From an uncultured Oscillospiraceae bacterium (GTDB taxonomy: Bacteria > Bacillota > Clostridia > Oscillospirales > Oscillospiraceae): a DNA stretch of 10,846 nt. Shown piece by piece: positions 1-4,937 of this stretch. The stretch's first letter is position 1; each line of letters begins with the position of its first letter. The notes under the pieces are model-generated. The model was not told the DNA's origin. It did not search any database and worked only from the letters and a program-made list of their open reading frames with translations. The stretch is from the NCBI GenBank assembly GCA_934565775.1, contig CAKTIN010000065.1:1-10846 (forward strand), read 5' to 3'. A program made the position numbers and the translations under genes.

Positions 1-1148
1 GCTTTGTGGTGGACGGCCTGGGCGGCAAGGTCAACGGCACCCCCCGTGAGGACGGCTACGACATTACGGTGGCCTCCGAGGTCATGGCGGTCCTGTGCCT
101 GGCCTCCGACATCAACGACCTGAAGGCCCGTCTGGCCCGCCTGGTGGTCGGCTACACCTATGAGGGCAAGCCCGTTACCGCCGGGGACCTGAAGGCCCAG
201 GGCGCTATGGCGGCCCTGCTGAAGGATGCGCTGAAGCCCAACCTGGTGCAGACTCTGGAGCACACCCCTGCCTTTGTGCACGGCGGCCCCTTCGCGAACA
301 TCGCCCACGGCTGCAACTCCGTCACCGCTACGAAGATCGCCATGCGGCTTGCGGATTACACCATTACCGAGGCCGGCTTCGGCGCCGACCTGGGTGCTGA
401 GAAGTTCCTGGACATCAAGTGCCGTATGGCCGGTCTGAAGCCCTCCTGCGTGGTCCTGGTCGCTACGGTCCGCGCCCTGAAGTATAACGGCGGCGTGCCC
501 AAGGCGGAGACCTCCGTGGAGAACCTGGAGGCTCTGGAGAAGGGTCTGCCCAACCTGCTGCAGCATGTCTCCAACATCACCAACGTTTACAAGCTGCCCT
601 GCGTGGTCGCGATCAACCGCTTCCCCTTCGATACCGAGGCGGAGCTGGCTCTGGTGGAGCGGAAGTGCAAGGAACTGGGCGTCAATGTCGCGCTGTCCGA
701 GGTTTGGGCCAAGGGCGGCGAAGGCGGCGTCGAGCTGGCGAAGGAAGTCATTCGTCTGTGCGACCAGCCCAATGATTTTACTTTCTCTTACGATCTGGAT
801 CTGCCCATCAAGGACAAGATCGAGGCCATTGTGAAGAAGATCTATCACGGCGACGGCGTTGCCTTTACGGCCAACGCGGAGAAGCAGATCAAGACCCTGA
901 CCGAGCTGGGCTACGACAAGATGCCCATCTGCATGGCCAAGACCCAGTATTCCTTCTCCGACGATCCCACCAAGCTGGGCGCTCCCAAGGACTTCACCGT
1001 TACCGTCCGGAATGTGAAGGTTTCCGCCGGCGCAGGCTTCCTGGTGGCCCTCACCGGCGAGATCATGACCATGCCCGGCCTGCCCAAGGTCCCCGCTGCC
1101 GAGCGCATTGACGTGGACGAGACCGGCAAAATCTCCGGCCTGTTCTAA
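1..1148 (+). CDS. fhs: Formate-tetrahydrofolate ligase, C-terminal part (5' end outside window)
   Basis: Formate-THF ligase makes 10-formyl-THF from formate, THF and ATP in the cytoplasm, the entry step of the THF one-carbon pathway. The frame is open from base 3 (TTT) and ends with TAA at 1146-1148, leaving about 381 residues. The family is usually about 556 residues, so roughly 175 N-terminal residues, including the nucleotide-binding P-loop, lie upstream. Family signatures visible in order are [65 protein letters not shown], and the C-terminal [20 protein letters not shown], then a GLF end. All look intact, with no frameshift. The GTG codons at 6 and 9 are internal, since family sequence continues through them from the edge. 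It lies upstream of a small gene, fchA and folD, which carry out the following steps. Identification is very secure; only the missing start is unknown. Confidence 0.96.
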   Translation, partial: FVVDGLGGKVNGTPREDGYDITVASEVMAVLCLASDINDLKARLARLVVGYTYEGKPVTAGDLKAQGAMAALLKDALKPNLVQTLEHTPAFVHGGPFANIAHGCNSVTATKIAMRLADYTITEAGFGADLGAEKFLDIKCRMAGLKPSCVVLVATVRALKYNGGVPKAETSVENLEALEKGLPNLLQHVSNITNVYKLPCVVAINRFPFDTEAELALVERKCKELGVNVALSEVWAKGGEGGVELAKEVIRLCDQPNDFTFSYDLDLPIKDKIEAIVKKIYHGDGVAFTANAEKQIKTLTELGYDKMPICMAKTQYSFSDDPTKLGAPKDFTVTVRNVKVSAGAGFLVALTGEIMTMPGLPKVPAAERIDVDETGKISGLF

Positions 1149-1165
1149 TCCGTTGATTCTCCATG

Positions 1166-1194
1166 AGCACAGGCGGCAAGCCGCCTGTGCTTTT
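1166..1194 (+). terminator. GC-rich hairpin after fhs, possible weak intrinsic terminator
   Basis: An 11-bp perfect stem (AGCACAGGCGG / CCGCCTGTGCT) with a CAAG tetraloop begins 18 nt after the fhs stop. Only four T residues follow before a G. The next gene starts 15 nt downstream, so this may be a partial terminator, or a 3'-stabilising or processing hairpin that lowers expression of the downstream genes relative to fhs. The stem is certain from sequence; its function is inferred. Confidence 0.55.
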
Positions 1195-1208
1195 GAAGGT
1201 TGCAGAGT

Positions 1209-1559
1209 ATGAAAAGCAACAGCGAAGCAATCAAATGCGTGGGGCTGATCCCGGCAGAGACAGCCGTGCGGCCGGGGCAGCCTCTGAATGTCCTGGTGAT
1301 GGCAATCTCTGCCGCAGAGGTGCCGGTGGAGCAGGAGGTCCGGATCTATGGCCGGTTGGCAGAGACCTGGCGGCCTTTGACCGGTAAGCTCTGTACGCTG
1401 GCCCCGGGGGAGCACGCGCATTTGTATTTTCGGATTCCCGCCGCCTGCTTTACCCCGGAGTTCTGGGGGACGGAGGAGCCGGTGGAGGAGCTGGTCCTGG
1501 CAGCGGGGACGGAGCTGCCTGCGGATTCCCAGCAGGGTGAGCTGGTATTTTGCCAGTGA
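1209..1559 (+). CDS. Small unrecognised protein within the one-carbon cluster
   Basis: This encodes 116 residues that I do not recognise. I chose ATG at 1209 because AAGG at 1196-1199 sits 9 nt upstream; an in-frame TTG at 1200 lies on top of that site and is less likely. There is no signal peptide or membrane segment, so it is probably cytoplasmic. The sequence alternates short hydrophobic strands (LNVLVMAIS, EVRIYG, HLYFRIP, ELVLAAG) with PG turns (RPGQP, APGEH), suggesting a small beta-sandwich. Four cysteines occur at about residues 10, 62, 80 and 115, without a CxxC pair. It lies 60 bp after fhs and 40 bp before fchA in the same orientation, with codon use like its neighbours, so it is probably co-transcribed. 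A role in C1 metabolism is only suggested by position. Confidence is for a real gene, not a function. Confidence 0.75.
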   Translation: MKSNSEAIKCVGLIPAETAVRPGQPLNVLVMAISAAEVPVEQEVRIYGRLAETWRPLTGKLCTLAPGEHAHLYFRIPAACFTPEFWGTEEPVEELVLAAGTELPADSQQGELVFCQ

Positions 1560-1599
1560 CCGGGACTGACAGAACGATAGAAAGGAAACAGAATACCTT

Positions 1600-2214
1600 A
1601 TGGATATGACGATGGAATCCTGCCGGAACTTTGTGGAGGTCCTGGCCTCCAATGCCCCGACGCCCGGCGGCGGCGGTGCTGCGGCCCTGGTGGGCGCGGT
1701 TGGCACGGCCCTAGGCAATATGGTGGGCAGCCTGACGGTTGGTAAGAAGAAGTACGCCGCCGTGGAGGCGGAGATCGTGGAGCTGAAGGCCAAGTGCGAC
1801 GCTTTGCAGACCGATCTGCTGGACCTGGTGAAGAAGGATGCCGATGGCTTTGAGCCCCTGGCGAAGGCCTATGGCATCCCCAAGGACGACCCCAACCGGG
1901 AGACAATCCTGGAGAAGGCGACCTTGGACGCCTGCGCCGTACCCATGGAGATCATGGAGAAGTGCTGCCAGGCCCTGGATTACATTCAGATCTTTGCGGA
2001 GAAGGGTTCCCGCCTGGCCGTTTCCGACGCCGGCTGCGGCGCCGTTTGCTGCAAGGCCGCGCTGCAAAGCGCCAGCCTCAATGTGTTTATCAACACCAAG
2101 AGCATGAAGGACCGGGCGGCGGCAGAGGATCTGAACCGCCGGGCCAATGAAATGCTGGAGAAATACTGCGCCTTGGCAGACGAGATCTTTGCCGCCGTGC
2201 GCGCGAACTTTTAA
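1600..2214 (+). CDS. fchA: Methenyl-THF cyclohydrolase / cyclodeaminase family protein
   Basis: This is a 204-residue member of the FTCD_C family (formiminotransferase-cyclodeaminase C-terminal domain). Stand-alone bacterial members are typically methenyl-THF cyclohydrolases (FchA), interconverting 10-formyl-THF and 5,10-methenyl-THF, or formimino-THF cyclodeaminases. Visible signatures are the N-terminal glycine-rich TPGGGGAAAL (residues 21-30), KKDADGF near 78-84, SDAGCGA near 142-148, and NVFINTKSMKD near 161-171. The rest is largely alpha-helical, and length is normal for the family. The ATG at 1600 lies 13 nt after AAAGGA (1581-1586), a long spacing. ATGs at 1606 and 1612 are in frame but further away, so the start is uncertain by a few residues. 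Position between fhs and folD favours cyclohydrolase over histidine-linked cyclodeaminase; no formiminotransferase or hut gene is seen here. The downstream FolD lacks cyclohydrolase residues, which makes this the probable enzyme for that step. Confidence 0.92.
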   Translation: MDMTMESCRNFVEVLASNAPTPGGGGAAALVGAVGTALGNMVGSLTVGKKKYAAVEAEIVELKAKCDALQTDLLDLVKKDADGFEPLAKAYGIPKDDPNRETILEKATLDACAVPMEIMEKCCQALDYIQIFAEKGSRLAVSDAGCGAVCCKAALQSASLNVFINTKSMKDRAAAEDLNRRANEMLEKYCALADEIFAAVRANF

Positions 2215-2220
2215 GGAGGA
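2213..2220 (+). promoter_or_regulatory. Strong ribosome binding site of folD overlapping the fchA stop
   Basis: AAGGAGGA matches the 16S anti-Shine-Dalgarno almost completely and lies 6 nt before the folD ATG. Its first two bases are the last two of the fchA stop codon (TAA 2212-2214), which suggests translational coupling of fchA and folD. Confidence 0.85.
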
Positions 2221-2226
2221 ATTCAG

Positions 2227-3105
2227 ATGGCAAAGCAACTGCTTGCAAAGGAAGTAACCGCTTCCATGGTGGAGAAGCTCCAGGCCCGTGTGGCGGCGCT
2301 GAAGGAAAAGGGCGTAGTGCCCACCCTGGCGATTGTGCGCTGCGGGGAGAACCCCTCCGACCTGTCCTATGAGCGCGGCGCCACCAAGCGCGCAGAGGAG
2401 ATCGGCGTGGCGGTGGAGAAATTCGTCCTGCCTGAGGACGTGACCAAGGAGGCGCTTCTGGCGCAGATTGACGCGCTGAACGCCAATGACAAGATCCATG
2501 GCGTGCTGATGTTCCGGCCCCTGCCCAAGCATCTGAAGGCGGATCAGGATGAGATCTGCAACCGGCTGAAGGCGGAGAAGGACATTGACTGCATGACGGA
2601 CCTGAGCAATGCCGGTGTGTTTACCGGCAAGAAGCTGGGCTTTGCCCCCTGCACCCCCGCCGCCTGCATGGAGATCCTGGACTACTATGGGATCGACTGC
2701 AAGGGCAAGAACGCCGTCGTCATCGGCCGCAGCCTGGTGGTGGGCAAGCCCGCTGCCATGATGCTGATGGCGAAGAACGCGACGGTGACGGTTTGCCACA
2801 CCAAGACGGTCAATACGGCGGAGATCTGCCGGAATGCGGACATTATTGTCTCCGCTGCCGGTGTTCTCGGCTCTCTGACCAAGGACTTTGTGCGCCCCGG
2901 CCAGGTGGTCGTGGATGTGTCCATGAACTGGGATCCCGAGAAGGTGACCTCTAAGGGCAAGGGCGGCATGGCCGGCGACGCGGTGTTTGCCGAGGTCGAG
3001 CCCATTGTGGACGCCATTACTCCCGTGCCCGGCGGCGTAGGCGGCGTGACGAATGTGGTGCTGATCAGCCATGTGGTGGAGGCCGCTGAGCGCGCCAACG
3101 CTTAA
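2227..3105 (+). CDS. folD: FolD-type methylene-THF dehydrogenase with degenerate cyclohydrolase site
   Basis: This is a 292-residue FolD-family protein of normal length. FolD normally oxidises 5,10-methylene-THF with NAD(P) and hydrolyses methenyl-THF. The Rossmann region looks intact: VVIGRSLVVGKP (about 164-175), ATVTVCHTKT (about 185-194), DIIVSAAG, and PVPGGVGG near the end. PCTP is at 141-144. Of the four active-site residues known from E. coli and human FolD (Tyr, Lys, Gln, Asp), Tyr48 in LSYERGATKRAEEIG and Asp121 in KDIDCM are present. The Lys four residues after Tyr is Ala52, and the Gln of the usual VQLPLP motif is Phe96 (MFRPLP). The usual VDGF is IDCM, and GVGPMT is GVGGVT. Lys and Gln are the residues most important for cyclohydrolase activity, so I infer a mainly monofunctional dehydrogenase. 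It starts 12 nt after fchA behind a strong RBS. Family identity is secure; loss of the second activity is an inference from alignment by eye. Confidence 0.93.
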   Translation: MAKQLLAKEVTASMVEKLQARVAALKEKGVVPTLAIVRCGENPSDLSYERGATKRAEEIGVAVEKFVLPEDVTKEALLAQIDALNANDKIHGVLMFRPLPKHLKADQDEICNRLKAEKDIDCMTDLSNAGVFTGKKLGFAPCTPAACMEILDYYGIDCKGKNAVVIGRSLVVGKPAAMMLMAKNATVTVCHTKTVNTAEICRNADIIVSAAGVLGSLTKDFVRPGQVVVDVSMNWDPEKVTSKGKGGMAGDAVFAEVEPIVDAITPVPGGVGGVTNVVLISHVVEAAERANA

Positions 3106-3118
3106 AAAAGGAACGCGC

Positions 3119-3140
3119 AGCACGGGCAAATGCCCGTGCT
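3119..3140 (+). terminator. Hairpin after folD without a U-tract
   Basis: A perfect 9-bp stem (AGCACGGGC / GCCCGTGCT) with an AAAT loop lies 13 nt after the folD stop. The following bases (TGTGCTATTG) are not T-rich, so it is not a classical intrinsic terminator. It sits just upstream of the next gene's RBS and may be an mRNA-stability or partial-termination hairpin separating folD from the membrane-protein gene. Confidence 0.4.
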
Positions 3141-3149
3141 TGTGCTATT

Positions 3150-3155
3150 GGGGAG
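3150..3155 (+). promoter_or_regulatory. Ribosome binding site fixing the DUF1576 start
   Basis: GGGGAG lies 8 nt before ATG 3164. In-frame codons further upstream (GTG at 3071) would overlap the end of folD, run through the hairpin at 3119-3140, and add a non-family N-terminus, so the start at 3164 is preferred. Confidence 0.7.
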
Positions 3156-3163
3156 TTATAACA

Positions 3164-4477
3164 ATGAAGAAATGGAATGAAATTTCCGCCGGAAGCTTCA
3201 TGAAGGGGCTGTTTGCATTTTTTACGGCAGCTTTCCTGCTTACGGCGGTGCTGATGCCGGACCGAGGGACCATGTTCTCCGGCCTGGTTCAAATTGTGAC
3301 CCAAAGCTCCAAGGTAACGACCAACTACTTTGCCGTGGGCGGCTATGCGGCGGCGTTTCTGAATGCCGGGCTGGTCTGCCTTGCAGGGACGCTGCTGTTT
3401 GTGCTGACCGGAGCGACCCCCAATGCGGCTTCGAATCTGGCCTTTTTGCTGACGGCCGGATTCTGCTTCTGGGGAATTAACATTCTCAATATTTGGCCGT
3501 CCATTCTGGGCGTCCTGCTGTACTGCCTGGTGAAGCGGGCAAAGGTGAATACCCAGGTGAACGCCATGCTGTTTTCCACGGGAATTGCGCCGCTGATTAC
3601 GGACCTGATGATCCGCTACCCCAATGCGGAGGTGGTGGGCTTTACTTGGCAGGGGGTTCTCCTGGCCCTTGGGGTGGGACTGGTCATCGGCTTTTTCCTG
3701 CCCGGCGGTCTGGTCAATGCGCCCAAGGTCCACAAGGGCTATAGCCTGTATTCCGCCGCCGTGCCCATCGGCCTGACCGCCTTCTTCCTGCGGGCGGTGC
3801 TGTACCAGGTCCTGAATGGGAAGCTGCCCGAGGCGTCCACGGATCTGACCGTCGCCAGCTGGCCGGTCGCCAACGGATTCTGCATTGCGGTGTTTGCCCT
3901 GTGCGTGGTGGCGGCCTTTGCCATGGGCTGCTCCCTCCGGGATTACGGCAGACTTCTGGGAGATTCCGGTTATGGCGTGGACTTTACCCAGAAATATGGC
4001 AACGCTGCGGCACTTATGAATCTGGGTATTTTCGGCCTGTTTATCCTGCTGTATTATAATCTGATCGGCGCGCAGTTTAACGCAGTGACCCTGGGGTGTA
4101 TTTTCTGTATGCTCTCCTGCTGCTTCTCCGGCAGCCATCCGGGAAATGTGTGGCCCATTATGGTGGGCTATGTGGCGGCCTCCTTCCTAGGGAAGTGGCT
4201 GTGCGTAGGGGATTACACCCAGGCGATCAATGCCCAGCCGATTGTGATCGGCCTGTGCTTTGCCAACGGCCTGTCGCCCGTCTCCGGCCGGTATGGCTGG
4301 TATTGGGGCGTTGCGGCGGGTGCGATGCACTTCTGCCTGGTGACCAGCGTGCCGCTGCTCCACGGCGGCTTCTGCCTGTACAACGGCGGCTTCACGGCGG
4401 CCTTCATTTGCCTGCTGCTGATCCCCTTCCTGGAGCATTTCTTCCGGGTCCGGGAATCTCAGCCGGTACAGAAATAA
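3164..4477 (+). CDS. DUF1576-family polytopic membrane protein with internal duplication
   Basis: This encodes a 437-residue, very hydrophobic protein resembling the DUF1576 family (uncharacterised integral membrane proteins of Firmicutes). The match is recognised from the TTNYFAVGGYAAAFLNAG segment near residues 52-69 and the INILNIWPSILG segment near 105-116. About 11-13 hydrophobic segments are visible, roughly at 13-31, 58-82, 91-122, 132-150, 160-180, 197-215, 232-252, 281-300, 306-345, 354-372, 380-398 and 408-425. There is no signal peptide, and the charged tail is short. The second half repeats the first: residues 52-123 align without gaps to 271-342, sharing G60/G279, AAA 62-64/281-283, N67/N286, G83A84/G302A303, N87A88/N306A307, G104/G323, N109/N328, W111P112/W330P331 and G116/G335. 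The HKGYSLY motif at 190-196 recurs as HGGFCLY at 400-406. Such duplication is typical of secondary transporters, but no substrate can be named. It lies 58 bp after folD and is followed by a terminator-like hairpin. Confidence 0.88.
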   Translation: MKKWNEISAGSFMKGLFAFFTAAFLLTAVLMPDRGTMFSGLVQIVTQSSKVTTNYFAVGGYAAAFLNAGLVCLAGTLLFVLTGATPNAASNLAFLLTAGFCFWGINILNIWPSILGVLLYCLVKRAKVNTQVNAMLFSTGIAPLITDLMIRYPNAEVVGFTWQGVLLALGVGLVIGFFLPGGLVNAPKVHKGYSLYSAAVPIGLTAFFLRAVLYQVLNGKLPEASTDLTVASWPVANGFCIAVFALCVVAAFAMGCSLRDYGRLLGDSGYGVDFTQKYGNAAALMNLGIFGLFILLYYNLIGAQFNAVTLGCIFCMLSCCFSGSHPGNVWPIMVGYVAASFLGKWLCVGDYTQAINAQPIVIGLCFANGLSPVSGRYGWYWGVAAGAMHFCLVTSVPLLHGGFCLYNGGFTAAFICLLLIPFLEHFFRVRESQPVQK

Positions 4478-4479
4478 GG

Positions 4480-4514
4480 AATGCTCCCGTTGGTGCGGCC
4501 AACGGGAGCATTTT
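4480..4514 (+). terminator. Terminator-like hairpin after the DUF1576 gene
   Basis: A perfect 14-bp stem (AATGCTCCCGTTGG / CCAACGGGAGCATT) with a TGCGG loop begins 2 nt after the stop codon and is followed by a short T-run (TTTTAGCG, partly in the stem). The stem is strong but the U-tail is weak. It is the likely 3' end of the fhs-to-DUF1576 transcript. Confidence 0.75.
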
Positions 4515-4545
4515 AGCGAAAGGGAATGGAAGGAACGGTCTGAAT

Positions 4546-4738
4546 CTGCGGCCTTTATGGTGGCCCGTAGGGGACTGCGTAGAGGAGAAGGGCGCTGGTG
4601 CTTTGCAGCATTCCGAGCTTCGCACGGGATACGGCCTTTGCAAGGACCCTGAGCGAAGGCGCAGGGTAGGGGAAGCGCCCGGCAACAAACCAATCAGTGC
4701 GCGATCTGACTTGGGCTCCGGTCAGGTCGCGCTTTTTT
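4546..4738 (+). ncRNA. Candidate structured non-coding RNA or dispersed repeat ending in a terminator
   Basis: Several helices are readable. GGGCGCT (4590-4596) pairs with AGCGCCC (4674-4680), enclosing TGCT/AGCA (4599-4602/4607-4610), CCTT/AAGG (4635-4638/4642-4645) and ACCCTG/CAGGGT (4646-4651/4662-4667, with an inner GC-GAAG-GC). GGCC/GGCC (4550-4553/4562-4565) lies upstream. A strong terminator follows 18 nt after the closing helix. Two segments with the same pattern, CGGCCTTT...GTAGGGGA, occur at about 4549-4574 and 4632-4673, the second expanded by a hairpin. I do not recognise a known riboswitch, 6S, RNase P, SRP or tmRNA core. No promoter was found directly upstream, so it could be read-through RNA from the previous operon or a dispersed intergenic repeat. 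The 5' end is a guess. Confidence 0.35.
4699..4738 (+). terminator. Strong rho-independent terminator
   Basis: A 12-bp stem (GCGCGATCTGAC / GTCAGGTCGCGC, with one U-G pair) and a 10-nt loop are followed directly by six T residues. This is the best intrinsic terminator in the window and implies a transcript that ends here, separate from the hairpin at 4480-4514. Confidence 0.88.
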
Positions 4739-4799
4739 CGATCACGTCACACTATAAAAAGCGGGGGACACAGAAGCGCGTGCCTTTAGAAAGCGTTTC

Positions 4800-4821
4800 C
4801 CGGTCCGCACCGGCCTTTTTT
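4800..4821 (+). terminator. Weak terminator candidate upstream of the protease promoter
   Basis: A 5-bp stem (CCGGT / ACCGG) with a CCGC loop is followed by CC and six T residues. The stem is short, so this may only be a back-up stop that insulates the promoter 20 nt downstream. TTTTTTCGAT follows both this hairpin and the stronger one at 4699-4738. Confidence 0.35.
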
Positions 4822-4840
4822 CGATTTCTGCGCCGCACAA

Positions 4841-4869
4841 TTGACAAGCTTGATTTGCTGTGCTATCAT
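4841..4869 (+). promoter_or_regulatory. Sigma-A promoter of the secreted protease gene
   Basis: The -35 box TTGACA (4841-4846) is a perfect match. A 17-bp spacer separates it from the -10 box TATCAT (4864-4869), one mismatch from TATAAT. Transcription should start near 4876, giving a leader of about 60 nt before the ATG. Placement after two terminators suggests the protease is an independent unit with constitutive-type housekeeping expression. No clear operator palindrome overlaps the boxes. Confidence 0.85.
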
Positions 4870-4924
4870 GTAAATGTTTATATCATCCTGTGCCATTTTG
4901 CACAACACTATCTTTGTCATCCAA

Positions 4925-4932
4925 GAAAGGAG
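4925..4932 (+). promoter_or_regulatory. Ribosome binding site of the protease gene
   Basis: GAAAGGAG lies 5 nt before ATG 4938 and 8 nt before the adjacent in-frame ATG 4941. The second spacing is closer to optimal, so the protein may begin one Met later. The signal peptide is unaffected either way. Confidence 0.75.
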
Positions 4933-4937
4933 CAACC

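Larger units (their letters stand above)
4478..4937. other. 460-bp intergenic region, no coding gene seen
   Basis: No frame here has a plausible RBS plus family-like protein. Reading left to right it holds the DUF1576 terminator hairpin (4480-4514), a GC-rich multi-hairpin segment (about 4546-4680), a strong intrinsic terminator (4699-4738), and an AT-richer spacer with a weak second terminator candidate (4800-4821). A sigma-A promoter (4841-4869) and a leader of about 60 nt with the protease RBS complete it. An open frame that runs in from the shadow of the DUF1576 gene and ends at 4941 has no start signal of its own. Confidence 0.8.

Noticed and set aside
2227..3105. FolD read as a pseudogene because catalytic residues are missing
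   Set aside because: The frame is full length, the NAD(P)-binding region and the Tyr and Asp are intact, and the RBS is strong. Subfunctionalisation alongside FchA explains the substitutions better than decay.
1711..3129. Antisense open frame (about 472 codons) opposite fchA and folD
   Set aside because: It spans two secure + strand genes and the gap between them. Its His/Gly/Leu-rich composition is typical of a shadow of GC-rich coding sequence.
3065..4138. Antisense open frame (about 357 codons) opposite the DUF1576 gene
   Set aside because: The translation is low-complexity Gln/Gly/His/Arg-rich and starts inside another gene. The + strand frame has clear membrane-protein structure.
4546..4680. 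T-box, TPP, THF or ZTP riboswitch
   Set aside because: None of the conserved cores (for example the T-box AGGGTGG element or the TPP CTGAGA core in proper context) could be matched. The downstream gene is a protease expressed from its own promoter after the terminators, which does not suit a folate or amino-acid riboswitch.
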